Of a stretch of DNA of 64,000 nucleotides, positions 24,864 through 34,223 are shown one piece after another. Where the stretch lies: NCBI RefSeq assembly GCF_011801145.1, contig NZ_CP046172.1, positions 3,968,001-4,032,000 on the forward strand. The letters are read 5' to 3'. How positions within the stretch are numbered: the stretch's first letter is position 1; each line of letters begins with the position of its first letter. A program made the position numbers and the translations under genes. The notes below the pieces were generated by a model. That model was not told where the DNA came from. It worked only from the letters and a program-made list of their open reading frames with translations, and searched no databases. This DNA is from Nocardia arthritidis (GTDB taxonomy: Bacteria > Actinomycetota > Actinomycetes > Mycobacteriales > Mycobacteriaceae).

Positions 24864-25274
24864 ATGGATATCAGCATCGACGCCAGCTTTCTTCCGCAGC
24901 GGGATCCGGACGCCGCGCTGGAGTTCTATCGCGACATCCTCGGTTTCGAAGTGCGCAACGACGTGGGTTACAACGGGATGCGCTGGATCACCGTCGGCCC
25001 GGTCGGTCAGCCGGATACCTCGATCGTGCTGTATCCGCCGGAGGCGAATCCCGGTATCACCGAGGACGAGCGCCGGGTGATCGCGGAGATGATGGCGAAG
25101 GGCACGTTCGGGCATATCATCCTGTCCGCCAAAGACCTCGACACCGTCTACGAAAAGGTGCGGGCCCGCGGCGCCGAGGTGGTGCAGGAGCCGACCGAGC
25201 AGCCGTACGGGGTCCGTGACTGCGCGTTCCGTGATCCGTCGGGCAACCTGGTCCGCATCAACGAGCAGAGCTGA
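24864..25274 (+). CDS. VOC/glyoxalase-family protein
   Basis: 136 residues (ATG 24864; GTG 24855, overlapping the AraC stop, is an in-frame alternative). Two VOC modules are seen: ALEFYRDILGFEVRND in the first, and FGHIILSAKDLDTVYEKVRA with FRDPSGNLVRINEQ in the second, where the acidic/His metal positions lie. Such proteins act in lyase, dioxygenase or resistance roles. Its immediate coupling to a minimal AraC regulator is a recurrent actinobacterial pair. Substrate unknown. Confidence 0.88.
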   Translation: MDISIDASFLPQRDPDAALEFYRDILGFEVRNDVGYNGMRWITVGPVGQPDTSIVLYPPEANPGITEDERRVIAEMMAKGTFGHIILSAKDLDTVYEKVRARGAEVVQEPTEQPYGVRDCAFRDPSGNLVRINEQS

Positions 25275-25324
25275 CGCACTCGATCGAGCGGAATATTCGA
25301 CGGCCGGACCTGGTTCGTCCCCGT

Positions 25325-26140
25325 ATGCAGATAGGTGTGAACACCTTCGTCACCGATGAGGGCATCAGCGGTCCGAAACTCGGCGTCGCGCTGGAAGAGC
25401 GCGGATTCGAATCGCTGTTCGTCGCGGAGCATTCGCATATCCCGGCGAGCAGACAGAGCCCCTATCCCGGCGGCGGCGAACTGCCGCGGGTGTATTACCG
25501 CGCGATGGATCCGTTCGTCGCCCTCGGCGCCATCGCGGCCGTCACCGAGCGGCTGGTGCTCGGTACCGGGGTCACCCTGCTGATCCAGCGCGATGTCATC
25601 CACACCGCCAAGGAGGTCGCGACGCTCGACGTGATCTCCAACGGCCGCGTCGTCTTCGGCGTCGGCGTCGGCTGGAATCTGGAGGAGATGGCCGATCACG
25701 GCACCGACCCGCGCACCCGCGGCGCGCTACTGGACGAGCAGCTGCGGGCAATCCGGCAGATCTGGACCGAGGATCTCGCCGAATTCCACGGCCGCTTCAT
25801 CGATTTCGATCCGATGTACGCCTGGCCGAAACCCGTCCGGCAGCCACCGATCTACATCGGCGGCGGGGAAGCCGCGGTGCGCCGGGCGATCCGGCACGGT
25901 GCCGGCTGGCTACCGATCGCGGTGACCGATCCCGCCGAGGTGCCCGCGCAATTGGCTCCGCTCGCGGGCCGGGATCTGCCGATCACGGTTCTCGGGGCCG
26001 CGCCGGTTCCGGCCCTGCTCGACGCGTACGCCGAGGCCGGGGCGGAGCGGGTGACCTTGGTGCTGCCGGGCCTCCCGGAATCGGAAACCCTGCGCACCCT
26101 CGACAAATTCGCGAAGGTCGCCGAGCGCTACCTGAGCTGA
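25325..26140 (+). CDS. LLM-class F420-dependent oxidoreductase
   Basis: 271 residues. ESLFVAEHSHIPASRQSPYP, RLVLGTGVTLLIQRDVIHTA, GRVVFGVGVGWNLEEMADHG and VRQPPIYIGGGEAAVRRAIR are the standard segments of actinobacterial LLM F420-dependent enzymes (TIGR03619-like group). The EH pair at the barrel opening matches catalytic positions in related F420 dehydrogenases. It follows the VOC gene by about 50 bp in the same direction. The substrate cannot be predicted. Confidence 0.92.
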   Translation: MQIGVNTFVTDEGISGPKLGVALEERGFESLFVAEHSHIPASRQSPYPGGGELPRVYYRAMDPFVALGAIAAVTERLVLGTGVTLLIQRDVIHTAKEVATLDVISNGRVVFGVGVGWNLEEMADHGTDPRTRGALLDEQLRAIRQIWTEDLAEFHGRFIDFDPMYAWPKPVRQPPIYIGGGEAAVRRAIRHGAGWLPIAVTDPAEVPAQLAPLAGRDLPITVLGAAPVPALLDAYAEAGAERVTLVLPGLPESETLRTLDKFAKVAERYLS

Positions 26141-26202
26141 GCCCGCCGACCCGCCGGTCGGGCTGCGCCGCAATTCCGCAATCGGACAGCTACCTTGAGC
26201 AC

Positions 26203-27456
26203 ATGCCGGATACGGATGCCGACGGCCCGCCAGCGTACGGCGCGCTGGATTTCCTCACCCGGCTGACGGTGGCGATGCTGGAATCGGGATCCGCCACCGA
26301 CGCCGTGGTCGACTCGGTCGGGCGCTGCGCCGTCGCGCTCGGCGTGCGCGGCGCGACCGTGGTGACGCTCGGTCGCGTCGTGACGATCGACCATGCGGTC
26401 GGCAATCGACATGCCGTCACCCGGGTCGCGATGGCGCGATCGCTCGATATCTTCGACTGTGACCGGATGCGGCGGCTGGATCGGGTCGCGAAGACGGTCA
26501 TTCGGGAACGGCCCGAAACGGCAAGGGCCACCGCATTATTGGCGGATGCACTGCGCGCCCGGCCGCCGTGGCCGTGGTGGGTGGTGCCCGGCGGCGGCGC
26601 GCTGCTCGCGGTGTGCATCGCGCTGCAGGTCGGCGGTTCGCCCACGGCGGCGGCACTGGCGGCGGTCGTTTTGATCGCGGTGAATCTGATCGGTCGCGGC
26701 GTCGGCAGGCTGCGGTTGCCGTCGATGTACACCGTCGCCGCCCAGTCGGCGGCGACGGTGGGTCTGGGCGCTGCGCTGTATGCGGCCGGGCTGCTGCCGA
26801 TCACCGGGACCGCGGTGCTCATCGCCACCAATTGGCTACTGCTCATGCCGATTCCGCAATTGCTGCTCATCGCGACCGATGCGGTCGGCACGCGCGGGCT
26901 CACCGCGCTGGAGCGCGCGGCGTCGGCGGGTGTGGCCGTGATCGGCATCGGCGTCGGCGGCGCGCTCGCCCTCGCCGCCTCACACCGGGTGGTCTTCGAC
27001 GGGCCCATCCATTCGGAGCTGCCGGTGCTGCCGGTCTGGCTGGCGCTGATCTTCGCGATCCTCGCCGCGGTCGGCAATGCCGTATTCAACCGGGGCGGAC
27101 CGGATCTGCTGATACCGGCCGCGATCGAGGGCCTGGTGACGGGCGCGATCTATCAGGTGCTCGTCCATGCCGCCGAGGTGAAACCGCTGATCGCCGCGCC
27201 GCTCACCGCGGTCGTGCTCGGATTCGCGGCCGGGATCGTCGCCGACCGGTTCCATCTGCCGGTCACCGCGATGGCGTTGATCGGCATCACCGGTGCGCTG
27301 CTGCCTGGTCTCACGGTGTATCAAGGACTCATCTCCGAACTGTTCCATCGGTCCGGTTTCGGATTCTTCGCGCAGGCGGTCGGCATCTGCGTCGCGTTGG
27401 GGGCCGGTGCGGCGCTCGGGGTCGCGCTTTATGTGCGATCGATCCGGCGGGTGTGA
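26203..27456 (+). CDS. ThrE-like threonine/serine exporter family membrane protein
   Basis: 417 residues. The N-terminal cytoplasmic domain (about 1-120; LTRLTVAMLESGSATDAVVD and RGATVVTLGRVVTIDH) is the ThrE/DUF1212 domain. It is followed by about ten TM helices (AAVVLIAVNLIGRGVGRL, LPVLPVWLALIFAILAAVGN). ThrE exports L-threonine and L-serine using the proton motive force. Both halves are present in one chain, as in Corynebacterium ThrE. Specificity for Thr is an assumption from the family. Confidence 0.87.
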   Translation: MPDTDADGPPAYGALDFLTRLTVAMLESGSATDAVVDSVGRCAVALGVRGATVVTLGRVVTIDHAVGNRHAVTRVAMARSLDIFDCDRMRRLDRVAKTVIRERPETARATALLADALRARPPWPWWVVPGGGALLAVCIALQVGGSPTAAALAAVVLIAVNLIGRGVGRLRLPSMYTVAAQSAATVGLGAALYAAGLLPITGTAVLIATNWLLLMPIPQLLLIATDAVGTRGLTALERAASAGVAVIGIGVGGALALAASHRVVFDGPIHSELPVLPVWLALIFAILAAVGNAVFNRGGPDLLIPAAIEGLVTGAIYQVLVHAAEVKPLIAAPLTAVVLGFAAGIVADRFHLPVTAMALIGITGALLPGLTVYQGLISELFHRSGFGFFAQAVGICVALGAGAALGVALYVRSIRRV

Positions 27457-27665
27457 GCGCATCGCGGTCGGCCGAATCCCGGTGCGTTACAACGGCGGCT
27501 TGATCCGCGATATGCCATTTGGCGGCACGGCTTCGCGGATGCGGATTTGGTCGGATGACAAAGTTCGGCCGCCGGAGTTGTTCCGCAACCGAATTCGCGG
27601 AATTCCCAACGGTATTTCTCGTCGGGATGCCTGGTCGGTGCACCGAACTCCTTGTGAATAGCCCA

Positions 27666-29456
27666 ATGCCCGGGCCGATCGGGCGTGGAAACGTGTCGCG
27701 CGTGAGATATGCGGCGTGGCATGGAATCAATGGTTGGGCTGCGACGGCTGCGGTGGCGTTCGTTGTTGCGGGTGCTCTGCAGCCCGGTGTCGCGGCGGCT
27801 GGACCGCCGGTTTCGGCGGCAACCGATCGACAAGAGCAGCAGTTGGCGACCCGTGACGGGGTCGCCGTGTCGTATGTGAGCTTTCGGCTGCCGTTGCCGG
27901 ATAACGCGCCACCGCACCCGGATTCGTGCGACCGAGCGGGTTTCCTGCGCTACCGGCCGGTGGGCGGGCCCGCGGATGCCCGGGATGCCGACGCGGTGGT
28001 GGTCCAGCAGCAGGGGTTCACCGGCGGTGCGATGAATTCGGATGCGGTGGCGGCGAATACGGTTCGCTCGGCGAAGGCGTCGGGGCGTTCGGTGGAGTTC
28101 TGGGCGTTGGCCCGGCGTAGCCAATGCCTGGATGAGACAACGGGTTTCGACTACGCACTGCGCACGGGCAACTACCTCGACGCGGTCGACTACTACTTCA
28201 ACGGCAAACCGGTCGGCGGTCGAACGTTCCCGGGTTTCAAGAACTCCGGCGATCTGGCGATCCTCGACTGGATGGGGCTGGAACGGGTTATCCGCGACCA
28301 GTACGAGATCATGCTGGCCGAGATGCCGGATCAGGCTGAGCGGCAACGCAAGTACGTGTGCACCGGGATCTCGATGGGTGGATTGGTCACCGGATTCTTC
28401 TCCGATTGGGATTTCGGCGGCGGCGATCCCGCGACCGCGGGCTACAACCAGTGCGCCGCGTTCGCCGCGCAGGACACCATGGTGTCATCGGATCCGGCCG
28501 CGATCCAGAACACCCCGTTCTTCCACGACATCACCGACGCCATCGTCGGCCCGATCAACGGGCTGGTGAAGGCCGGGCTGGACAGCGGCGTCCTGCCGTT
28601 GCGAATCCTGGGTCCGACTCCGGTGATCGGCACCAAGGCGCTACTGCTCTACCGGCTCGCGGGGCTGGCGGCATATCTCGAGCCGGACGCGGAAAGCCAA
28701 CTGCTGGCGCATATTCCGCGTGATCCGGAGATCGAGGCGACGCTGGCGTTCATGTCCGGTCAGAGCTGGGGCGGGGTGATCACCGGCAGCGACGGCACGC
28801 TGCGCGACTACCGACTCACCAATACCGCGTTGCTGGGCAGCCTGATCGACAACAACTCCGGCAACTTCGCGCTCTTGCAGCAGGGCGTCGGTGCGCTGTC
28901 CGGTGGTCCGGTGGCCGAGAAGACATTCCCGAATCCCGGTGGTGTGGCACAGATTCCGGTGTTGGGTAACTTCCTGCGGATGAGCACGGGGCCGCAGACC
29001 CGAGTCGCGCCGACCGATCACAACGTCCTGTACACCTGGCGCAACTACAACGACGTGGCGGGCATCCCGTGGACCGCGCCCAACCATGAGATCGCCGATA
29101 TCCGAGAAGTGGCCCGCCAGTTGGGTTCCGGTGGCCCGGCCGCCTATTGGGAGAGTTACTTCCCGCTGCGGGTGGTGCTCGACATCGCCGCGGGCTACGG
29201 CGGCGCACGCGGCGGTGATATGTCGAATCTGCGCTACCACAATATGAGTCGCACCAAGCCGAACCTGGTGCTCTACGCCGGTGACAGCGTGGTGCAGTAC
29301 GGAATGACCTGGCTGCCCAATCCGCCACTGGCACAGGTGGAATCCCTGCCCGGCTACACCCATATCGACTCCATCGGCGCCGCGGCGGTGCAGAACAACG
29401 GCAAACCCGACTACAGCGGCCAGTACCTCGCGGAATTCGTCAGAAGCGTTACCTGA
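27666..29456 (+). CDS. large secreted alpha/beta-hydrolase (lipase/esterase-like)
   Basis: 596 residues from ATG 27666; GTG 27693 and GTG 27702 are alternatives. Signal peptide: INGWAATAAVAFVVAGALQP then GVAAA. The nucleophile elbow GISMGG contains Ser236, with candidate Asp540 in LVLYAGDSVVQYG and His566 in PGYTHIDSIG, a correctly ordered triad. The 300-residue insert between Ser and Asp is unusually long. Related secreted hydrolases are common in Nocardia and Mycobacterium. It is likely exported by Sec and acts on lipids or esters outside the cell. The 209-bp gap before it holds no clear feature. Confidence 0.75.
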   Translation: MPGPIGRGNVSRVRYAAWHGINGWAATAAVAFVVAGALQPGVAAAGPPVSAATDRQEQQLATRDGVAVSYVSFRLPLPDNAPPHPDSCDRAGFLRYRPVGGPADARDADAVVVQQQGFTGGAMNSDAVAANTVRSAKASGRSVEFWALARRSQCLDETTGFDYALRTGNYLDAVDYYFNGKPVGGRTFPGFKNSGDLAILDWMGLERVIRDQYEIMLAEMPDQAERQRKYVCTGISMGGLVTGFFSDWDFGGGDPATAGYNQCAAFAAQDTMVSSDPAAIQNTPFFHDITDAIVGPINGLVKAGLDSGVLPLRILGPTPVIGTKALLLYRLAGLAAYLEPDAESQLLAHIPRDPEIEATLAFMSGQSWGGVITGSDGTLRDYRLTNTALLGSLIDNNSGNFALLQQGVGALSGGPVAEKTFPNPGGVAQIPVLGNFLRMSTGPQTRVAPTDHNVLYTWRNYNDVAGIPWTAPNHEIADIREVARQLGSGGPAAYWESYFPLRVVLDIAAGYGGARGGDMSNLRYHNMSRTKPNLVLYAGDSVVQYGMTWLPNPPLAQVESLPGYTHIDSIGAAAVQNNGKPDYSGQYLAEFVRSVT

Positions 29457-29461
29457 TGAGG

Positions 29462-29503
29462 TTTGTGCATTCGACCGCGCCGAAGATTGGCAATGTGCAC
29501 AAA
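29462..29503. promoter_or_regulatory. TTTGTGCA ... TGCACAAA inverted repeat upstream of pucR-like gene
   Basis: TTTGTGCA (29462-29469) and TGCACAAA (29496-29503) are perfect 8-bp inverted arms 26 bp apart, between the hydrolase stop and the PucR/CdaR-like start. They could be an operator for that regulator or a loose terminator stem. Confidence 0.4.
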
Positions 29504-29559
29504 TATCCTTGTCGGACTGCTCATTGCGCCACCGGGTTTGGTCATGCAAACAATATGCG

Positions 29560-30756
29560 GTGAGTGATTCCCCGGTACTCGATGAATTTTCCGAGTACTT
29601 CCGTTCGTCGTTGCCCGCCATCGCGCGCGTCATGATCGTCGGTGTGCTCGACGCGGTGCCCGACTATCGCGCGCTGCCCGATGATTTGGTCGGTGAGGAA
29701 TTGCCGAGGGCGACCGAGGCGAACCTGCGCCTGTTCCTGCGGTCGGTGCAGGAGCAGCGGGTGCCGCGCCAGGACGAACTGGCCGAACTGATCGCCATCG
29801 CGGTGCGCCGGGCGCGGGCGGGAATGGCGCTGGACACCGTGCTTTCGGTGTATCACCAGGGCGCCGCGGTGGCCTGGAACGCCATCGCGTCGGCGGCGCG
29901 AACTCCGGAACAGCGCGAGCAGCTGCTGGCCGCGGTGCCGTTCATCCTGGGCTATCTGGGCGCGGTGACGCCCGGGGTCGCGGCGGCATACGTGCGGGAG
30001 CGCCAGGATCTGCACTGGGAGCAGCGCGAGGCCAAACGCGCGGTGGCGCAGGCGCTTTTGCAGGGCAACCCGGTCGAGCTGCTGGCCGAGCGGTTCGGCA
30101 TCGCGCTCGACGGCGGTTTCCACGTGCTGGTCTTCCGGCTGGCGGCCGAGCCCGATGACGAACCCGGCGGCGTCCGGCCGGTGCTGCGCATCGCGCAGAC
30201 CGAGGTGGACGCGCTCTCGCCGCGGGCGCTGAGCGTGCTGGAGCGCGGCGGCGGCACCGTCCTGCTGCCGACGGCCGAAAGCGATGCGGCCGCGAAGCTG
30301 AGCGGATTCGTGACCAGGTTGTCGGCGAATGCGGGCGCGCGCACTGTCGCTGGTCTGGCCACCGCCGCGAGCGTCGCGGACGTCGCGACGGGCGCGGCGG
30401 AGGCCGCCGAGCTCGCGCTGCTGGCCCGCCAATTGCGCCGTCCCACCGGCATTTACCGGATGAGCGAGCTGGCGCTGCAATATCAGCTGGCCAGGCCGGG
30501 GCCCGCGCGGGCGTGGCTGCTGGGCCTGCTCGCCCCGCTGCTGGCCCATCCGCATCTGCTGGAGGCGTTGCGCGCGTTGATCGCCCACGACTACAACCGG
30601 CAGGAGGCGGCGGCTTCCCTTGTGTTGCATCGCAATACGCTCAACTACCGACTGGGCCGGATCGCCACGATCACCGGATACGATCCGGGAAGGCCGGATC
30701 ACGCCCAGCTTTTCGCCGCCGCGCTCACCATGCGGGATCTCGCCGACGCCGACTGA
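29560..30756 (+). CDS. PucR/CdaR-family transcriptional regulator
   Basis: 398 residues. The N-terminal region (about 10-160) resembles the RsbRD/GGDEF-like sensor of actinobacterial PucR proteins. The central part (ALDGGFHVLVFRLAAEPDDE) is followed by the C-terminal HTH_30: LIAHDYNRQEAAASLVLHRN then TLNYRLGRIATITGYDP. These are activators or repressors of purine, sugar-acid or fatty-acid genes. GTG 29560 is chosen; the frame upstream lacks conserved residues. Its nearest possible targets are the secreted hydrolase upstream and the chitinase downstream. Confidence 0.88.
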   Translation: MSDSPVLDEFSEYFRSSLPAIARVMIVGVLDAVPDYRALPDDLVGEELPRATEANLRLFLRSVQEQRVPRQDELAELIAIAVRRARAGMALDTVLSVYHQGAAVAWNAIASAARTPEQREQLLAAVPFILGYLGAVTPGVAAAYVRERQDLHWEQREAKRAVAQALLQGNPVELLAERFGIALDGGFHVLVFRLAAEPDDEPGGVRPVLRIAQTEVDALSPRALSVLERGGGTVLLPTAESDAAAKLSGFVTRLSANAGARTVAGLATAASVADVATGAAEAAELALLARQLRRPTGIYRMSELALQYQLARPGPARAWLLGLLAPLLAHPHLLEALRALIAHDYNRQEAAASLVLHRNTLNYRLGRIATITGYDPGRPDHAQLFAAALTMRDLADAD

Positions 30757-30897
30757 TCACCCCAGTTGTCGCCAGTCGAGATGATCACGCCGGATGTGGT
30801 TCAACTTTGTCATGAATTCCACATTTGACGCGCGCGGTCGGTCGTTCGGCGATTCCGGGATGCGCGAGGGCGGTATCGGACTCGGGCGGAGTGAGAC

Positions 30898-32034
30898 ATG
30901 AACGTCCGGCGAATATCTTCGGCGGTCTTCGGACGCGGCCGGGCAGCGCGAAAAGCGAACGGCCGGCGAATGCGCTTGGCGGCGATCGGAATCGGGCTGC
31001 TGCTCGGCCTGACCGGATTCGCCCCCGCCGCGACGGCGCGGGACAACAGCACACCGGCGGACAGCACCTGCGCGACCAAGCCGCGCCCGACAGGTCAAGT
31101 GCTGCAAGGCTATTGGGAGAACTGGGACGGCGCCTCCAATGGCGTGCACCCCGGTATGGGGTGGATCCCGATCACCGATTCCCGCATCGCCGGACACGGC
31201 TACAACGTGATCAACGCGGCGTTCCCGGTCATCGAATCGGATGGCACCGCGCTGTGGCAGGACGGGATGGACCAGAGCGTCAAGGTCGCGACCCCTGCGG
31301 AGATGTGTCAGGCCAAGGCGGCGGGCGCGACCATCCTGATGTCCATCGGCGGCGCGGCGGCCGGTATCGACCTCAATTCCAGTGCGGTCGCCGACCGGTT
31401 CATCGCGACCATCGTGCCGATATTGCAGACCTACAACTTCGACGGCATCGATATCGACCTGGAAACCGGCCTCACCGGCTCCGGCGACATCAATACGCTG
31501 TCCACCTCGCAGGCGAACCTCGAGCGGATCATCGACGGCATCCTGGCGCAGATGCCCGCCGGCTTCGGCCTGACCATGGCGCCGGAGACCGCCTACGTCA
31601 CCGGCGGCAGCGTCACCTACGGCTCGATCTGGGGCGCGTACCTGCCGATCATCAAGAAGTACGCGGACAACGGCCGACTCTGGTGGCTGAACATGCAGTA
31701 CTACAACGGCAGCATGTACGGCTGCTCCGGCGATTCGTACCAGGCGGGGACCGTCCAGGGGTTCACCGTGCAAACGGATTGCCTGGCAACGGGTTTGACC
31801 GTGCAGGGCACCACCGTCACCGTGCCGTACGACAAGCAGGTCCCCGGCCTGCCCGCACAACCGGGCGCGGGCGGCGGCTATATGTCGCCGGATCTGGTCG
31901 CGCAAGCGTGGAACCATTACGGCTCGGCGCTGAAGGGCCTGATGACCTGGTCCATCAACTGGGATGGCTCGCGGGGCTGGACCTTCGGCGATAATGTCCG
32001 GTCGCTTCAGGGTCGCAGCGCGGCGGCGGGCTGA
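30898..32034 (+). CDS. secreted GH18 chitinase
   Basis: 378 residues. A twin-Arg-rich N-region precedes a hydrophobic signal core (LAAIGIGLLLGLTGFAPAAT) with cleavage near residue 48. The GH18 barrel shows VLQGYWENWDG (strand 1), ATILMSIGGAAAG (strand 3) and YNFDGIDIDLE with catalytic Glu189 of the DxxDxDxE motif. LWWLNMQYYNGSMYGCSG is the later substrate-binding strand, and LKGLMTWSINWDG is strand 8. It hydrolyses beta-1,4-GlcNAc polymers outside the cell. No chitin-binding domain is attached. Its 3' end overlaps the convergent aminotransferase gene by 28 bp. Confidence 0.93.
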   Translation: MNVRRISSAVFGRGRAARKANGRRMRLAAIGIGLLLGLTGFAPAATARDNSTPADSTCATKPRPTGQVLQGYWENWDGASNGVHPGMGWIPITDSRIAGHGYNVINAAFPVIESDGTALWQDGMDQSVKVATPAEMCQAKAAGATILMSIGGAAAGIDLNSSAVADRFIATIVPILQTYNFDGIDIDLETGLTGSGDINTLSTSQANLERIIDGILAQMPAGFGLTMAPETAYVTGGSVTYGSIWGAYLPIIKKYADNGRLWWLNMQYYNGSMYGCSGDSYQAGTVQGFTVQTDCLATGLTVQGTTVTVPYDKQVPGLPAQPGAGGGYMSPDLVAQAWNHYGSALKGLMTWSINWDGSRGWTFGDNVRSLQGRSAAAG

Positions 32035-33188
32035 CGGCCGGAGGCGGCGAGCCGTCCGGCGAATTCGGTGATCGAATCCGGATCGGTATTGCTGAAGCTG
32101 ACCCGGATGGTGCCGCGGTCGTCCGGCATGAACGCGGTGCCCGGGATGACCAGGGTGTCGTATTCGAGAATCAGCTCGCGCACCACATCCTCGGTGGACC
32201 GCCCGGCGAACGGATGCCGTATCCAACCGAAAAATCCACCGGTGGAAAGCATTTCGTAGCCGCCGGGCCGACCGGCCATCACCTCGGTGAACCGGTGCCG
32301 CCGCACGGCGATATCGCGGGCTCGGGCGCGCCGCCACGGTCCGGCCGACCGGAGACCGGCCAGCGCGGCCTCCTGGCCGATCCGCGGCGCGCAGATCGCA
32401 ACGCAGTCAAGCAGTTTGGCGACCTCGGCGCCCAGTTCGGTGGACGCGACCACCGCGCCGACCCGGTAGCCGGGGATGGCGAGATCCTTGGAGAAGCTGT
32501 GCAGGCCGACGACGGTGCGGGTCCACTCCGGGTCGGCGAACAGCGGATGCGGCGGCTCGGTGGTGTCGCGGAACGAGCGGTAGGTCTCGTCGAGGATCAG
32601 CGCGATATCGTGGCGCGCCGCCACCTCCGCCAGCGCCGCGATCCGCTCGGGCGGCACCGTGACGCCGCTCGGATTGCCCGGCGTCACAACGAGTATCGCC
32701 CTGGTGCGCGGGGTGATCAGCGCCTCGGCCGCCTCGGGTCGCGGAATCAGATCGGGGCCCGGATCGAGGTAGACCGGCGTGATGCCGGTCATCCGCAGCC
32801 ACATGTCGTGGTTGAAGTAGTACGGCAGGCTCAGCACGATCTCGTCGCCGGGCGCGGCCAGCGCCGACGCGACCAGACAGAAGGCCTGGTTGCACCCGGC
32901 GGTGATGATCACGTGTTCTGGACGGACCAGGCCGCGGTAGTCGGCGGTCAGCTCGGCGGCGAACGCCTCGCGCAGGGCGGGTAGCCCGGCGGTGGCCACA
33001 TAGGCCGCGCCGTGCGGGTCGCGCGCGGTGGCGGCGATATGCTCGACGACCTCGGGGGCGGGCGGGTACTGCGGCACCGCCTGTGCCAGATCGAGCAGGT
33101 CCAGCCGCCCGGCGCGCTGGCCGAGCAGGGCGTGCGCGCTGGCGATCGGCGAGTAGATGGCCTCGATTGCCAACGGGTTCAATCGCAT
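32007..33188 (-). CDS. PLP-dependent class I/II aminotransferase
   Basis: 393 residues from ATG 33188 (GGAG 7 bp upstream); the frame stays open upstream, but only shadow sequence of the next gene is there. Fold type I features: TPGNPSG with Asn172, LILDETYRSF with Asp200 for the pyridine nitrogen, and HSFSKDLAIPGYRVG with Lys234 forming the aldimine. The C-terminal RGTIRVSFSN supplies the carboxylate-binding Arg. It belongs to the Asp/aromatic-type AAT-I clade; the amino donor cannot be told. It is divergent from the acyl-ACP thioesterase gene. Confidence 0.9.
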   Translation of the reverse strand: MRLNPLAIEAIYSPIASAHALLGQRAGRLDLLDLAQAVPQYPPAPEVVEHIAATARDPHGAAYVATAGLPALREAFAAELTADYRGLVRPEHVIITAGCNQAFCLVASALAAPGDEIVLSLPYYFNHDMWLRMTGITPVYLDPGPDLIPRPEAAEALITPRTRAILVVTPGNPSGVTVPPERIAALAEVAARHDIALILDETYRSFRDTTEPPHPLFADPEWTRTVVGLHSFSKDLAIPGYRVGAVVASTELGAEVAKLLDCVAICAPRIGQEAALAGLRSAGPWRRARARDIAVRRHRFTEVMAGRPGGYEMLSTGGFFGWIRHPFAGRSTEDVVRELILEYDTLVIPGTAFMPDDRGTIRVSFSNTDPDSITEFAGRLAASGRQPAAALRP

Positions 33189-33422
33189 ACCGCGCTCCAG
33201 CGGTTCGGCCGTCCGAGCCTGGCTAGGTCTGTCATATAAATACCTTCGCACGGATCCGCGGCCGCCCGCCTGCCGCCGGAGTAGGGGCCACCGCGCCGCG
33301 TGTTGCGGCAACCTGCCCGCGACCGATATCTGAGTTAGGCTCGATCCACTGTGGCCCAGTGTCGTCGCCACAGGCAGTCCACCGTTGTCCGCCGTTCGGC
33401 CGAATGTCCGGAGATCGCAACC

Positions 33423-34223
33423 ATGCCGAAAGAATTCGTCAGCCCGGCCTCGTCCGCGGGGACGGTTATCGAAGAGCATCCAGCGCTGCGCCCGCTGGCC
33501 CCGGTGCCGCCGACCGGTCATATCTTCGATATCCGGCGCCGGATGGGGACCGTCGACATGGACGAGCGCATGTGCCTGCGCGTCGACGGTATCGCCCGCC
33601 AGCTCCAGGAGGCGGGCGTCGACCACCTGTTCCATGTCGATGCGATGGACGACCATCCGCACTGGATCGTGCGTCGCACGGTGATCGATGTGATCCGGCC
33701 GATCGAATGGCCCGCCGAGCTGCGGCTGCGGCGGTGGTGCTCGGGGCTGTCGCCCCGCTGGTGCAATATGCGGGTGCGCATCGACGCCGACAACGGCGGA
33801 CTGATCGAGACCGAGGGCTTCTGGATCCACATGAACAAGCAGACGATGGGTCCGTCCCGCGTCGCCGACCGGTTCTTCGAGCTCATGTCGAGCACCACCG
33901 CCGAGCACCGGCTGCGCTGGCAGCAGTGGCTCACCGATCAGCTACCGTCGGTCGCCGGTACGCGATTCCCGTTGCGCCGCACCGATATCGATCACTTCGA
34001 CCATCTCACCAATACGGCCTATTGGCACGGTGTGCACGAATCATGCGCCGAGGCGGCCGATCTCATGGCGGGACCGCATCGCTACGTCCTCGAATACAAC
34101 AAGCCGGTGCGGTTCGGTGAGCACGTCGATATCCACACCGACCGCACCGCCGACGCGCTCACCATGTGGTTCGCGGTGGACGGCGACGTTCGCGCGATCG
34201 CGCGGCTGCGTGCGCTTTCCTAG
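33423..34223 (+). CDS. acyl-ACP thioesterase family protein
   Basis: 266 residues forming a double hot-dog. First hot-dog: RRRMGTVDMDERMCLRVDGI, PHWIVRRTVIDVIRPIEWPA and GFWIHMNKQTMGPSR. Second: FPLRRTDIDHFDHLTNTAYW, with the Asn/His pair expected at the active site, then VLEYNKPVRFGEHVDIHTD. This is the layout of PF01643 acyl-ACP thioesterases, which release fatty acids from ACP. The start ATG 33423 is the first in the conserved frame. It may trim acyl chains for a lipid or polyketide, but no synthase is nearby. Confidence 0.82.
   Translation: MPKEFVSPASSAGTVIEEHPALRPLAPVPPTGHIFDIRRRMGTVDMDERMCLRVDGIARQLQEAGVDHLFHVDAMDDHPHWIVRRTVIDVIRPIEWPAELRLRRWCSGLSPRWCNMRVRIDADNGGLIETEGFWIHMNKQTMGPSRVADRFFELMSSTTAEHRLRWQQWLTDQLPSVAGTRFPLRRTDIDHFDHLTNTAYWHGVHESCAEAADLMAGPHRYVLEYNKPVRFGEHVDIHTDRTADALTMWFAVDGDVRAIARLRALS

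Noticed and set aside
26141..26180. Possible terminator (agcccgccgacc...ggtcgggct)
   Set aside because: The stem needs a 2-base bulge and lies between genes read in the same direction; too weak to call.
32007..33908. 633-codon extension of the aminotransferase
   Set aside because: The first 240 codons are low-complexity and antisense to the thioesterase; ATG 33188 with an RBS begins the conserved sequence.
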